Shown: in pieces, positions 32,755 through 42,225 of the stretch | Numbering within the stretch: the stretch's first letter is position 1 | How the letters are laid out: every line of letters starts with the position of its first letter | Source: Pantanalinema sp. GBBB05 | Lineage (GTDB): Bacteria; Cyanobacteriota; Cyanobacteriia; Leptolyngbyales; Leptolyngbyaceae | NCBI GenBank assembly: GCA_016743235.1 | Contig: VRZD01000014.1 | Coordinates: 62,001-126,000 of the forward strand | DNA length: 64,000 nucleotides | Reading direction: 5' to 3' | Program-made: the position numbers and the translations under genes | The notes under the pieces: generated by a model | The model's database searches: none | What the model saw: only the letters and a program-made list of their open reading frames with translations | What the model was told of the DNA's origin: nothing

Positions 32755-33075
32755 AGTCTCGCCTCGATCAAACAATGAGTTCAGTGAAAAGAGGCGCGTT
32801 CCTTCAGGATAGATCCTTACTTCCGTCTCCCCAGGCTCCTTATTTGGTCATTAATCCCCAAATAGTTCCTGAAGCTCCAAAGAGATGAACGTTTTTAGTT
32901 TATGTCTGTATCATACTTTACGATTTAGGGGAATAAATCGCCCTTAAGAAAGGTTTATACAGTTTTCATGACAATTCTAGATGAAACGCTCATAGAAAAC
33001 TATCCTGAGTCTCCTTTATGCTGAAATTAGGGAGGATCGCTGACTATTCACTAGCAGCCCAAGTTTGAAAATACT
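32755..33075. promoter_or_regulatory. Divergent intergenic region (DUF4278 / HAD phosphatase)
   Basis: About 320 bases hold the promoters of two divergent genes. I see no convincing ORF, RNA or operator beyond A/T-rich stretches around 32900-33000. Confidence 0.35.
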
Positions 33076-33717
33076 GTGAAGGTTTTGATTTTTGACTTTG
33101 ACGGGACGATCGCCGACTCATTTGACACTGTTTTAGGCATTGCGAACCGTCTAGCCGATGAGTTTGGCTATCCATCCACCTCACCGGAAACTGCCAAGCA
33201 TCTAAAAAATTTAAGTTCAAGAGAGATTATTCGCCAATCGCAGGTGGCATTCTGGCAAATTCCGTTCTTACTCAAGCGGTTGAGATCAGAACTCCATCAT
33301 GAAATTCAGCATTTACATCCGATTCCGGGGATAAAAGCAGCCTTACAAACCCTCCATCAACAAGGCAATCATTTAGGCATCGTCACCTCTAACTCGCAGG
33401 AAAACGTAGCGGCGTTTTTGGCAACCCATGGTCTAAGTGATTTGTTTGACTTCATTGGCTCCGGGCTGACTGTATTTGGTAAAGGGCGGGTGATTCAAGC
33501 CGCTTTACGGCAATACCAGCTTGATCCAGCGACCGTCATCTATGTGGGAGATGAAACTCGCGATATTGAAGCAGCCAGAAAAATTGGGATTCCCGCGATC
33601 GCAGTGAGTTGGGGATATAACTCCAGTCAAGCGTTAGCCAGCCATCATCCCGATGTCCTGATTCATCAGCCAGAGGAATTGATTGATGTGGTGAATCGTG
33701 GCGTGGTTAATCAATAA
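33076..33717 (+). CDS. HAD-superfamily phosphatase (phosphoglycolate phosphatase-like)
   Basis: This 213-residue protein has HAD motif I DFDGT at residues 7-11, motif II in GIVTSNSQE, the conserved lysine in GKGRVIQAAL and motif III/IV in YVGDETRDIEAARKIG. The cap domain is small and helical (about 20-90), as in the Gph/PpaX group. The substrate is uncertain; phosphoglycolate would fit a photosynthetic organism, but other sugar phosphates are possible. The start is GTG 33076. It overlaps the convergent 67-residue gene by 11 bases. Confidence 0.85.
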   Translation: MKVLIFDFDGTIADSFDTVLGIANRLADEFGYPSTSPETAKHLKNLSSREIIRQSQVAFWQIPFLLKRLRSELHHEIQHLHPIPGIKAALQTLHQQGNHLGIVTSNSQENVAAFLATHGLSDLFDFIGSGLTVFGKGRVIQAALRQYQLDPATVIYVGDETRDIEAARKIGIPAIAVSWGYNSSQALASHHPDVLIHQPEELIDVVNRGVVNQ

Positions 33718-33910
33718 CCTTTAACCGCCCTAACCGGATCTCATCCAAGATATGACTAATTTGATGGCGATCATCATCGGTAACGCGCTGCTCAGATAAC
33801 AAGCTGGAAGTCAGTTGCAGATGTTCTTCGCGAGTCACTTGTTTGGCAACCAACACTCGATTCACTAACTGTTTAACCACATAGTTTGCTTTAGCCTGGA
33901 CATTCCGCAT
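33707..33910 (-). CDS. Small conserved hypothetical protein
   Basis: This 67-residue, helical and charged protein (MRNVQAKANYVVKQLVNRVL...) has an ordered pattern of hydrophobic residues and ends LDEIRLGRLKVID. I do not recognise a characterised family. It overlaps the 3' end of the HAD phosphatase and is divergent from gloB with a 144-base gap. The codon use resembles that of the neighbours, so I consider it real. Confidence 0.65.
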   Translation of the reverse strand: MRNVQAKANYVVKQLVNRVLVAKQVTREEHLQLTSSLLSEQRVTDDDRHQISHILDEIRLGRLKVID

Positions 33911-34054
33911 GATGTAGCCTGCACCGAACGATAGATTAGAGATAGTTTAAAGATCCTTTCACATTTAAATTTCCCGCGCCGGGATGATGAATTGACAAAG
34001 TTGCAGGGATTTCGATAAAGAGTCGATTAAACATTCATTACTGATGCTTCTCCT

Positions 34055-34828
34055 ATGCAGATCGATCGCCTACCCGCCCTATCCGACAACTATATTTTTC
34101 TCCTTCATGATCCAACTCGACAGGAGGCAGCCGTCGTTGATCCTGCTGATGCGACGCCAGTGTTACGGCGACTAGAACAATTAGGCGCAAAGCTAGTAGC
34201 GATTTTTAATACCCATCACCATCACGATCATGTGGGTGGGAATGCCCGATTATTGCAGCACTTCCCTGCCGCAATCGTCTATGGTGGCATCAACGATCAG
34301 GGCAGAATTCCAGGGCAGACTGTGTCTTTACAGGAAGGCGATCATGTTACCTTTGGCGATCGCAGTGCCCAAGTGTTTTTTATTCCAGGTCATACAAAAG
34401 CTCACATCGCTTACTATTTCCCTCCAGTCAAGCCTAACGATACAGGAGAGTTGTTTTGTGGCGATACGTTATTCGCAGGGGGGTGCGGCAGATTATTTGA
34501 GGGCACACCCGCCCAAATGATCGACTCACTTAGTAAATTGCGACAATTACCAGACAATACTCGCGTTTGGTGTGCCCATGAGTACACCTTAAAAAATCTG
34601 CAATTTGCCTTAACCGTAGACCAGCAAAATCCCGATTTACAACATCGACTCGCGATCGTAGAGGCGGCTCGTCAACGGTCAGAAGCAACCGTTCCTTCAG
34701 TTCTGGGAGTTGAGAAGCGCACCAATCCATTCCTACGCTGGGACGATCGCGAAATCAGAGCTAAGGTCAAAGCCAGCAATGACATTCAAACCTTTTCTCG
34801 CCTACGGGGCATGAAGGATATGTTTTAG
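34055..34828 (+). CDS. gloB: Hydroxyacylglutathione hydrolase (glyoxalase II)
   Basis: This metallo-beta-lactamase-fold enzyme hydrolyses S-lactoylglutathione to lactate and glutathione, the second step of methylglyoxal detoxification. The metal motif THHHHDH is at residues 53-59. [29 protein letters not shown] and CAHEYT follow in order, as in GloB. At 257 residues it is normal length, and the C-terminal substrate-binding region ([13 protein letters not shown]) is intact. It overlaps the convergent next gene by 4 bases. Confidence 0.96.
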   Translation: MQIDRLPALSDNYIFLLHDPTRQEAAVVDPADATPVLRRLEQLGAKLVAIFNTHHHHDHVGGNARLLQHFPAAIVYGGINDQGRIPGQTVSLQEGDHVTFGDRSAQVFFIPGHTKAHIAYYFPPVKPNDTGELFCGDTLFAGGCGRLFEGTPAQMIDSLSKLRQLPDNTRVWCAHEYTLKNLQFALTVDQQNPDLQHRLAIVEAARQRSEATVPSVLGVEKRTNPFLRWDDREIRAKVKASNDIQTFSRLRGMKDMF

Positions 34829-35328
34829 TCGAAATAGAACAGTGTAATAATCTTGCGCTGTTCTTCAGCATCTTGACAGGTTTTCAGCAACGTATGACTG
34901 TCATGGAATGCAAAGCAAATCAATTGCTGGCACCGGGAAATAATTTCTTGGTTACACAGAGCGCTGGCTTCAGCCAGAGATAGGTTATCGTTCTCTGGGT
35001 TTTCTACCAGGTGCATCACCTGTTCGAGTTGTTCACGGGATTCTCGCGGCTGCCGATCAAGGCTTTGCGGTAAGATGACGGTCAGCAGAGACGGATCCGC
35101 TCGTAATGCCCCCCGAATGGCAGCAAAGTTTGTCCCTGTTGAGCCAGAGGTCATCAATCGGTTACCCTCCAGCACCAGGGCATAACTCATCATCTCAATC
35201 AAATTCTGGTGGGTAATCGGCACATGCCGCGACCCTAATAAGGCAATACGCTTAGAGCCAGTCTGCTGGATAGTCGCTAGCTCTTGGAGGAAATCATCAA
35301 CCTTTGGAATGTCTAAAGATTGGCTCAA
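34825..35328 (-). CDS. DprA/LOG-like Rossmann protein
   Basis: This 167-residue protein has the nucleotide-binding pattern of SLOG-superfamily proteins: [10 protein letters not shown] at the first strand and [21 protein letters not shown] in the middle. Cyanobacterial homologues are often annotated as DNA recombination-mediator protein A. It lacks the additional domains of full-length DprA, so a role in DNA uptake is not assured; nucleotide-ligand binding is the safest statement. It is divergent from the carotenoid oxygenase gene. Confidence 0.75.
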   Translation of the reverse strand: MSQSLDIPKVDDFLQELATIQQTGSKRIALLGSRHVPITHQNLIEMMSYALVLEGNRLMTSGSTGTNFAAIRGALRADPSLLTVILPQSLDRQPRESREQLEQVMHLVENPENDNLSLAEASALCNQEIISRCQQLICFAFHDSHTLLKTCQDAEEQRKIITLFYFD

Positions 35329-35383
35329 CGGTCGTTATCAGGCGCTACAACCCAGCTATTGTAACAGACAGGAATGCACTAGG

Positions 35384-36823
35384 ATGATTGATTCCGTAGT
35401 TTCAATGAGACAGACTGCAACTTGGGCATCCGCCCTACGCCATCCGGCAAGGGAATTTCCACCCACATCACTACCAATTTTGTCAGGAGCCATCCCATCT
35501 GGACTACGGGGAGCCTTATATCGCAATGGACCAGCTCGCCTCCAACGAGGTCAGCAGCACGTTGGTCACTGGTTTGATGGCGATGGAGCAGTTCTAGGAG
35601 TGCAGTTTACCGGCAGTGATGCGATCGGAACGTATCGCTATGTCCAAACCAAAGGCTATCAAGCTGAAGATCAGGCTGGACGATATTTGTTTCCTAATTA
35701 CGGTATGGTCACTCCAGGACACTGGTGGCAACGGTGGGGCAAACCTTTGAAGAATGTCGCCAATACATCGGTGTTAGCGTTGCCCGATCGCCTGTTGGCA
35801 TTGTGGGAAGGGGGCGAACCGCATGCCTTAACGCTCGACACATTAGCAACGCTTGGATTGGATGACTTAGAAGGGCTGCAGGGCAAGCCATATTCGGCTC
35901 ATCCCAAGCGAGATGCCAAAACAGGAGAAATTTTTAATTTTGGGGTTAGCTTAGGCGCAAAAGTGCAGTTGCATGTGTATCGCAGCGATGCCACTGGACG
36001 CATTCGCCAAACCAATGCCATTCCTTTACCAGGGATCTCCTTAATTCATGATTTTGTCTTAGCAGGGCGATATTTGATTTTCTGTATCCCACCGCTCCGG
36101 ATTCAGCCCTTACCGGTCCTGCTGCAATGGCAATCTTTCAGTGATGCCATGCATTGGCAACCCGCCAATGGCACTGAGGTGATTGTGATCGATCGGGACT
36201 CATTAGAAGTTGTATGTTGGCTGGAAACCGATCCCTGGTTTCAGTGGCATTTTGGCAACGGTTATGAGCTCAGTGATGGTTCAGCGATCGTCGAAATTGC
36301 CCACTATGAAGACTTTCAAACCAACCAGCGCTTACGGGAAGTGGCGACAGGTCAGATCGAAACTTTAGCGACTTCAACGCTTTGGCAGTTGCGACTGAAT
36401 GTGCAATCCAGTCAGGTACTCACCATGCAGCAGGTCTTGAATCGTAGCTGTGAGTTTCCCACCGTCAATCCGCAAGAAATTGGGCAACCATCGCGCTATA
36501 CCTATCTCTCGATGCATCGCCAAGACGCCGATCAACAGCGAGAACTCTATGGAACGATCGCCCGCTTCGATCACCAAACTGGCGCCTTAGTAGAAGCAGA
36601 TATGGGAGAACATCGCTATCCCACAGAGCCGATCTATGCGCCCGATGCCGATCAATCTGAGCAAGGTTGGATCCTAACGGTGGTCTATGACGGCGATCAA
36701 CAGCATAGTGAACTCTGGATCTACGCCGCCAATCGCCTCGATGCTGAACCTGTATGTCGCCTAGCACTGCCAGAAATCATCCCACCGGGGTTTCATGGCA
36801 CCTGGCAACCTGTTCCAGCTTAA
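35384..36823 (+). CDS. Carotenoid cleavage oxygenase
   Basis: This is a member of the carotenoid oxygenase (RPE65/NCED/ACO) family, seven-bladed propeller enzymes with an iron held by four histidines. All four are visible in their usual contexts: SAHPKRD, SLIHDFVL, WHFGNGYE and GFHGTW. The N-terminal LRGALYRNGPARL block is typical. The likely substrates are apocarotenoids, giving retinal or related products, but the product is not predictable. I chose ATG 35384 (479 residues); ATG 35405 is also possible, and the frame opens at 35309 inside the neighbour. The 3' end overlaps the next gene by 4 bases. Confidence 0.9.
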   Translation: MIDSVVSMRQTATWASALRHPAREFPPTSLPILSGAIPSGLRGALYRNGPARLQRGQQHVGHWFDGDGAVLGVQFTGSDAIGTYRYVQTKGYQAEDQAGRYLFPNYGMVTPGHWWQRWGKPLKNVANTSVLALPDRLLALWEGGEPHALTLDTLATLGLDDLEGLQGKPYSAHPKRDAKTGEIFNFGVSLGAKVQLHVYRSDATGRIRQTNAIPLPGISLIHDFVLAGRYLIFCIPPLRIQPLPVLLQWQSFSDAMHWQPANGTEVIVIDRDSLEVVCWLETDPWFQWHFGNGYELSDGSAIVEIAHYEDFQTNQRLREVATGQIETLATSTLWQLRLNVQSSQVLTMQQVLNRSCEFPTVNPQEIGQPSRYTYLSMHRQDADQQRELYGTIARFDHQTGALVEADMGEHRYPTEPIYAPDADQSEQGWILTVVYDGDQQHSELWIYAANRLDAEPVCRLALPEIIPPGFHGTWQPVPA

Positions 36824-37989
36824 GATTTGAGGTCAACATTCAGGAGTTCGGCGATCGCCTGACGTTCGGCTGGCGGTTGGGATGGTAATTCTTGGCGAGC
36901 GTCAGTAATCAACCAATCTAGCGAGGCAGCTTGAACATCGATCGTGGCCCCAGTCTTATCTACGCAATAGCGACCAAACACCAGCTTATCGACTAGCCGC
37001 ACTCCTGGACCTAAGCGGGAATATTCAAAGATCACGCTATTATCAACCGTAGCTCCACTACAAACCCAACAGTTAGGACCAATCATCGTCGGTCCAATAA
37101 TCTTGGCACCATCCTCAATATGCGTCATGCCACCGATATAAACTGGTCCTTGGATGTCCACCTTATCCCAGTTCACCGCCACATTTAGTCCTGTATAGAT
37201 GCCAGGAGCCGCTTGATGACCGGGAATCTGAACATTTTTAATATCCCCCCGCAATACTGAGCGAATCGCGTGCCAGTAGTCTGGAACTTTACCAATATCA
37301 ACCCACTCAAAATCCATCGAGATGCCGTAGAATGGTGCACCCATTTCTACTAGCTTAGGGAATAGTTGACCACCGATGTCATATTCAACTCCGGAAGGAA
37401 TATAGTTCAACACTTCCGGCTCAAAAATGTAAATCCCGGTGTTAATGCAAGTACTCAGCGCTTCTTCTACCGATGGCTTTTCCTGAAATGCTTTGATTCT
37501 GCCATCTTCATCAGTTACCACAACTCCATAACTGGAGACTTCTTCCCGTGGTACTTCTTTCATAATCACTGTAGCGATCGAGCCTTTTTCCCGGTGCAAT
37601 TTCACTGCTGCCGTTAGATCCAGGTCGATTAGCGCATCCCCACAAAGTACGACAAAAGTATCATCGAAAAAGGGCGAGAAGTCCTGAATGCGGCGCATTC
37701 CCCCCGCAGACCCAACCGCTTCTCCCACCAATTCTCCATCAACCACTCGCCCCTCAAAGGAGTAAGCAATTTGGACTCCAAACCGTTGACCATCCCGAAA
37801 ATAGCTCTCAATTTCGTTCGCCAGGTGGCTAACATTGACCATAATCTGGTCAAACCCGTGCTGCCGTAGCAGTTCCAGCAAAAACTCCATCACCGGTTTT
37901 TGCAGGATGGGAATCATCGGTTTGGGAATGGTGTAAGTGATGGGGCGTACCCGCGTTCCCTTACCTGCCGCCAGAATCATGGCTTTCAT
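36820..37989 (-). CDS. NDP-sugar pyrophosphorylase (mannose-1-phosphate guanylyltransferase-like)
   Basis: The N-terminal nucleotidyltransferase domain starts MKAMILAAGKGTRVRPITYTIPKP, the classic pyrophosphorylase signature, with the metal-binding region VVLCGDALID. The C-terminal third (about 255-345) contains hexapeptide repeats of a left-handed beta-helix (GPVYIGG...IIGPTMIGPNC). At 389 residues it matches cyanobacterial GlmU/ManC-like enzymes that make GDP-mannose or dTDP/UDP-sugars for polysaccharides; the nucleotide and sugar cannot be fixed from sequence alone. The start ATG 37989 follows a promoter region shared with nothing else. Confidence 0.87.
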   Translation of the reverse strand: MKAMILAAGKGTRVRPITYTIPKPMIPILQKPVMEFLLELLRQHGFDQIMVNVSHLANEIESYFRDGQRFGVQIAYSFEGRVVDGELVGEAVGSAGGMRRIQDFSPFFDDTFVVLCGDALIDLDLTAAVKLHREKGSIATVIMKEVPREEVSSYGVVVTDEDGRIKAFQEKPSVEEALSTCINTGIYIFEPEVLNYIPSGVEYDIGGQLFPKLVEMGAPFYGISMDFEWVDIGKVPDYWHAIRSVLRGDIKNVQIPGHQAAPGIYTGLNVAVNWDKVDIQGPVYIGGMTHIEDGAKIIGPTMIGPNCWVCSGATVDNSVIFEYSRLGPGVRLVDKLVFGRYCVDKTGATIDVQAASLDWLITDARQELPSQPPAERQAIAELLNVDLKS

Positions 37990-38148
37990 ATATGTAATCT
38001 CTCAATCCTCAGCCATTAAATTTTAATCAATCGAGGTCAGGCAACCAAACTGCCCCCACGACTGATCTCTATCATTGTTACTGATGCTAGATGTAAGTTG
38101 GGCTACTGACAGTAAGCTGGCATACCCTTACCTAAAACTTTGCCAGAA

Positions 38149-38172
38149 AGATGCCCATTCTTCACGGCATCT
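38149..38172 (-). terminator. Hairpin downstream of scpA
   Basis: AGATGCC (38149-38155) and GGCATCT (38166-38172) form a perfect 7-base-pair stem with a 10-base loop. On the minus strand it is followed by TTTCTGG, a weak T-run. It lies about 70 bases after the scpA stop. Confidence 0.4.
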
Positions 38173-38242
38173 CCACATAAACTTTACGGAGTTTTTCTCC
38201 AAATTTCCCTACATATTCAGTTGCTTAACTCTTCTAGTTGAC

Positions 38243-39058
38243 TTAGCCCAAGTTAGCTTCTGGCGCTACTACCAAAGGACGGATTTTCAGATCTTGATAA
38301 AATTCATCCTGGCTCAGCTCTACTTTGGACTGCGCCGAGAGCAAGAGCAAGGCCCAAAACACCCCAACTCGATCGCGATGTTCCGCCGCATAGCTGGAGT
38401 GAGAGTGGAGAAACTTGGGTCCTTCTGTATTTGCCCATAGCTCGAGCAGGTGCTCAAAGTCCAACCAATGCTGGTCAACCCCTAACTCCGCTTCATGGTC
38501 AGCAAAAAATTGTTCTAGGGCAACGGCCATTTCCGACAAGTTTTCTTGGTGCGCCAATTGCGCGATCGCCCGAACTGCTTGGCTACGCGCCTGAGGGCGA
38601 GGGCGAGCTAGCCGTTTGCGAGGAGCCGGATCTTCTAGCGTTGCCGCGATCGCCTGAAGTTGGGCAATTAAATCATTTAACGTTACTCGTCGCCGTTGGG
38701 GCGGTTGAGCTGTAGCCCGGCGGCTGAGGCGCTTCTCCAGGTTTGGCGGTAAGGCGGTCTGATCAGAACTATGGAAGTCAAAGAGATCCGCCTCCCCTAA
38801 AATCTCTTCCTCCGCTTGAACTTCTGCCTGGACCAAGCTATCTGCTTTCAGGAGTACCAGCATCGACGCATACAAAAATGCCTGCCCCGACTGAGACAAG
38901 CTTTTGTCGTAAGCCTCCCGTCCATTTAACGCTGGAGCTAGCTCGGTCAAAAACCGATCAATGACATCAATCACTTTGACATCCCAGGGATCAATTTCTC
39001 CCCGTTCTGCTAGATCAATTAGCAGCGCGATCGCGTCCTGTGCTAAAGAGGCCGTCAT
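38243..39058 (-). CDS. scpA: Segregation and condensation protein A
   Basis: This kleisin bridges SMC ATPases in chromosome condensation. The N-terminal DAIALLIDLAERGEIDPWDVKVIDVIDRFL and the later SGQAFLYASMLVLLKADSL are conserved in ScpA. The C-terminal winged-helix part is present (SQDEFYQDLKIRPL). I chose ATG 39058 (271 residues): the longer frame to 39142 would overlap a better-supported small ORF upstream and adds residues foreign to ScpA. scpB is not adjacent. Confidence 0.9.
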   Translation of the reverse strand: MTASLAQDAIALLIDLAERGEIDPWDVKVIDVIDRFLTELAPALNGREAYDKSLSQSGQAFLYASMLVLLKADSLVQAEVQAEEEILGEADLFDFHSSDQTALPPNLEKRLSRRATAQPPQRRRVTLNDLIAQLQAIAATLEDPAPRKRLARPRPQARSQAVRAIAQLAHQENLSEMAVALEQFFADHEAELGVDQHWLDFEHLLELWANTEGPKFLHSHSSYAAEHRDRVGVFWALLLLSAQSKVELSQDEFYQDLKIRPLVVAPEANLG

Positions 39059-39069
39059 AGCGAGGCAAC

Positions 39070-39186
39070 CTATCGGTGAGTAAGCCGGACAAAATAAATC
39101 GCTGCCAATACAATTAGCAACAACAGCCCCAGTGGAACCCACAGGCTCCAGGGATTGAGTGGAGTAATTAAATTAACAGCTGACAT
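39070..39186 (-). CDS. 38-residue single-span membrane protein
   Basis: ATG 39186 opens a 38-codon frame ending at TAG 39070-39072. The protein has a short polar N-terminus (MSAVNLITPLNPWS), one membrane segment (about residues 15-33, LWVPLGLLLLIVLAAIYFV) and a basic tail RLTHR. AGGA lies 7 bases before the ATG. It ends 11 bases before scpA, so the two may be co-translated. The size and topology resemble small photosystem or cytochrome subunits, but I match it to none. It is easily missed because it overlaps an upstream extension of the scpA frame. Confidence 0.6.
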   Translation of the reverse strand: MSAVNLITPLNPWSLWVPLGLLLLIVLAAIYFVRLTHR

Positions 39187-39240
39187 GCCTGGATCCTAGC
39201 TGATTTGTTCTCGATCGCCACATATTCTCACCGCGATCGC

Positions 39241-39606
39241 TTATTGAGTGACTAGTTCTGCATCGGTCGTTGGCGCCAGCTCCGAGGCTGCCGATAGCAG
39301 GGGCTGGGATTGTTGTTGCAACTCGACCTCAAACCGCTTCAAGCTTTCTTCCAACTCCTGAATCCGCTTATCTCTTGCCTTAAGTTCCTTGCGCATTGCC
39401 AGCGCATTCTGAACCTGGCTCCAGACACTAAACACCCAGGCCAACACTGCTCCCGTTCCCATTGCCAGCATCAATTCGACCGATAGCGGCGCTTCTACCT
39501 GAATATCTTTCACCACCCGAATCAAGGTCGGTTGGTCATTCTGGATCGCAAACATGACCAATGCTAAACAAATCACAAACAGGATCAAAAAGTTAATTTG
39601 TTTCAT
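39241..39606 (-). CDS. LapA-domain (DUF1049) membrane protein
   Basis: This 121-residue protein has two membrane segments (INFLILFVICLALVMFAIQN and a second near residues 50-70) and a C-terminal coiled coil (KELKARDKRIQELEESLKRFEVELQQQ). This is the layout of LapA/YciS-type proteins, which in E. coli help assemble lipopolysaccharide machinery; the cyanobacterial role is not established. I chose ATG 39606, which opens at MKQINFL. Confidence 0.8.
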   Translation of the reverse strand: MKQINFLILFVICLALVMFAIQNDQPTLIRVVKDIQVEAPLSVELMLAMGTGAVLAWVFSVWSQVQNALAMRKELKARDKRIQELEESLKRFEVELQQQSQPLLSAASELAPTTDAELVTQ

Positions 39607-39749
39607 ATGCCAGCCATCTTTATCTATAAATTCAACCGTCAACCACCAGAAAGCAGCAGTTTATTATAGCTATTGTCGGGTATTCAGACCGTTTCGAGCT
39701 GGGTGACATTAAACTTCAACGATCGTTTCTCCTCATCTCCCCTACTGCC

Positions 39750-40826
39750 TCATCCACTTAACTCCTCATCCTCCCACCGTTCCTCATCCAACTGATTGAT
39801 TCCCCGCACAATATCTAAGGTAGTTTTAATCGTGCCTGCGATCGGCACAGCAATCACGATGCCTAGAAATCCAGCCACCTGAAGTCCGGTCAGGAGGGCA
39901 ACAAAAATCCAGATCGGGTTGAGTCCAGTGAAACTGCCCATCATCTTAGGAGCCAGCACATTATCTCTGACCTGATGCACTCCCGTCGCCAAGACGGCAA
40001 CCCAAAATGCCAGCCCCACATTTTGAAACAGCACCAGAACAGTGACTAAGGCAATCCCCAATGCAGCACCAATAAATGGAATCAGTTCAGAAACCCCAAT
40101 CACGATCGCAAACAACAAGGCATAGGGAACCCGTAAGGCAAGAAAAATGGGAATGAGCACAGCCGTTACAAACAGCGCCAGCAGTAATTGGCTAATAAAA
40201 AAATTATGAAAATTTAGCCAAAGTGACTGACTAAAAGGGATGCCGTATCGGGCGGGCAATAGATTAATCAAGCCATTCCAAAGGCGATCGCCATAGACCA
40301 ACATATAGAACGCCAGTACCAAGATCAGAATGACATTGAGCAGACCACCCAGCGTTCCTAAGGCTAGGACTAGGGCCTGGCTGGGCAAAGTTGGGAGTTG
40401 CTGTTCAATTTGGTTATTGATCCGACCACTGAACCCCTTCAAGTCCAGGGGTAGATTTCGCTGTTTGGCAAAATTATCCAGCGCTTCTAGATTTTGGCGG
40501 CTGGTCTCTAACCAGGCAGGAATTTTTTGTAAAACTTGCCCAGTTTGATCAATCACACTGGGGAGTAGCGTCACTCCTAAAAACAGTAACAAGGTTAAAG
40601 TCAGAAACAAAACGACAATCACTGCCCGAGTTCGGGGCACACCGGTCCGCTCAAACAACCGTACTGGATAGTTGAGCAACAACGCCAGCAAAGCTGAGGC
40701 AAGCAGAACAGTAATTAAATTCTCGAAGTAGCGATAGATCTGACTCAAGAGCCAAAGATTGAGGGCGATGATCGGTCCACTCAAACCAATGATCAGCAGT
40801 CGTTGTAGATCGGGTGAACGGTTCAT
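39750..40826 (-). CDS. AI-2E family transporter (PerM-like)
   Basis: This 358-residue protein has about eight hydrophobic segments. It has the AI-2E/PerM signature region FAIVIGVSELIPFIGAALGI and the block LAPKMMGSFTGLNPIWIFVALL. Despite the family name, transported substrates vary (autoinducer-2 export, Na+/H+ antiport), so the activity here is undefined. An amphipathic, soluble insert lies at about 90-150. It is 39 bases downstream of the DUF3153 gene and probably shares its transcript. Confidence 0.88.
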   Translation of the reverse strand: MNRSPDLQRLLIIGLSGPIIALNLWLLSQIYRYFENLITVLLASALLALLLNYPVRLFERTGVPRTRAVIVVLFLTLTLLLFLGVTLLPSVIDQTGQVLQKIPAWLETSRQNLEALDNFAKQRNLPLDLKGFSGRINNQIEQQLPTLPSQALVLALGTLGGLLNVILILVLAFYMLVYGDRLWNGLINLLPARYGIPFSQSLWLNFHNFFISQLLLALFVTAVLIPIFLALRVPYALLFAIVIGVSELIPFIGAALGIALVTVLVLFQNVGLAFWVAVLATGVHQVRDNVLAPKMMGSFTGLNPIWIFVALLTGLQVAGFLGIVIAVPIAGTIKTTLDIVRGINQLDEERWEDEELSG

Positions 40827-40865
40827 CGTAGACCCTGTCGCGATCGCGTAGTGAGTAAATGACAG

Positions 40866-41654
40866 TTAGCCAGGAGTGGCGACTGGTTTGTTCGCGCCAC
40901 GGGGGTACTTGAGATAAATCCCAAGCCCGACCACAAGCAGAATGATTACCGTCCCAATGCCAAGCCAGTTAGGCATCCAGAACGTAGCTTCCAGGTGGTT
41001 TTTGTCACCAGGAACTAACCGCCAGAGTAGCTGAGTGCCGTCAGGAGAAGCAATAGGCTGCAAGACATCTGGGGCAGCGATCGAACTTTGAGCCCCCCAA
41101 GGCGTATTCAGCCTGAACTCTAGAGCGATTAAAGAAGTCGGGCTGACCAAGACATTACCATCGGCAGCCGTCACTCCTAGCGATCGCACATCCAGGTCAT
41201 AGGTAAGATGGTCGCGTTCCAGCAGCAGAAAGTTACTATGGCTGACGCTGAGATGAGAATCGATTTCTGGCAGCGTTGTGCCCTCAGCGTTCGAACGGTC
41301 CTGAGCCGCGGGATGAAAGAACTGATTAAATTTAGTTGCCAGTTCATCACTGCTACCAAACGGAATCTGGACAATCATCTCTTGATCCGACAGCCGTTTA
41401 ACCTTACCGCCCAGCGATCGACTTCGGTGTTCGATCGTTTGGAGCCAGTCCTGAATGGCGACTCCCCCCAAACTACTTAACCGTTCGCCCAGTTGAATAT
41501 GCTGAACAATTTCACCCCGATTGGGATGATGGAAATGGATGTTAATGCCGTAGTCTACACAGCCAGTTAGTAACAAGGGAGCGAATAACAGGACTAAGCC
41601 CATGCGCCACTGAAACAGCCAACGAAGGCAAGGGTGGAGGGAAGGAGATGGCAT
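40866..41654 (-). CDS. DUF3153 lipoprotein
   Basis: The N-terminus holds a signal segment with a lipobox LLLTGC, so the cysteine should be lipidated after cleavage. The middle region is a beta-rich domain of the DUF3153 family. A single hydrophobic segment (GIGTVIILLVVGLGIYL) and a basic tail end the protein, which therefore may be held in the membrane at both ends. The function is unknown. Length 262 residues. Confidence 0.82.
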   Translation of the reverse strand: MPSPSLHPCLRWLFQWRMGLVLLFAPLLLTGCVDYGINIHFHHPNRGEIVQHIQLGERLSSLGGVAIQDWLQTIEHRSRSLGGKVKRLSDQEMIVQIPFGSSDELATKFNQFFHPAAQDRSNAEGTTLPEIDSHLSVSHSNFLLLERDHLTYDLDVRSLGVTAADGNVLVSPTSLIALEFRLNTPWGAQSSIAAPDVLQPIASPDGTQLLWRLVPGDKNHLEATFWMPNWLGIGTVIILLVVGLGIYLKYPRGANKPVATPG

Positions 41655-41703
41655 ACGAATGACAAATTGCTTGCTTAATTTAAGATTGCACAGATCAGTT
41701 CGC

Positions 41704-42225
41704 CTACATTAACCACACTAATCCACCAATGATTAGCAAACCTGCTAACAAAGCGAACCAGATAAAGCGATTATCCTGCGTATTGACCTGACTGAGATCC
41801 TCCGGTTCTAACTGAAACGCTGGTTTTTCAGTTGGTTTGGTGGAAATGGCAGCAGATCCTTTGCGATCGCGCACTTCACTATCACTCAGCCCAGTTAAAT
41901 CGGGAATTTGCGTCACCCATTCAGGACGAGTTTTCAGTTTGGGGGCTTCCAGTATATACAGCAGCCGACGACTTTGTTTCCGCGTTTTTAAATCGGGATG
42001 GCGAATGATTTGTTTACAAAGTGCGATCGCTTCAGGTTGTTTTCCGGCTGCCTCATAAGCAGTCACTAACCAGATTTGAATTTCTCCACCTAGAGAAGTA
42101 TTGCTCTCAGCTAAAGCAACTGCTTTCTCTAAATGCTGAACGGACTTACGATAGTCTCCCCGTTCAAAAGCAGCTTTTCCGGCCTGGTATTCGGCTTGCA
42201 CCGTGTTGGAATTCTCTGAACTCAC
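41704..42225 (-). CDS. Tetratricopeptide-repeat membrane protein
   Basis: Two or three TPR-like helix pairs occupy about residues 10-90 (AEYQAGKAAFERGDYRKSVQHLEKAVALA and IWLVTAYEAAGKQPEAIALCKQII). A linker follows, then one C-terminal membrane segment (FIWFALLAGLLIIGGLVWLM). It is likely a tail-anchored scaffold with the repeats in the cytoplasm. Length 173 residues. It stands 49 bases upstream of the DUF3153 gene on the same strand. Confidence 0.8.
   Translation of the reverse strand: MSSENSNTVQAEYQAGKAAFERGDYRKSVQHLEKAVALAESNTSLGGEIQIWLVTAYEAAGKQPEAIALCKQIIRHPDLKTRKQSRRLLYILEAPKLKTRPEWVTQIPDLTGLSDSEVRDRKGSAAISTKPTEKPAFQLEPEDLSQVNTQDNRFIWFALLAGLLIIGGLVWLM

Noticed and set aside
38075..38440. 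121-codon plus-strand ORF overlapping scpA
   Set aside because: Opposite to the scpA coding frame; Cys/His/Phe-rich composition unlike a real protein.
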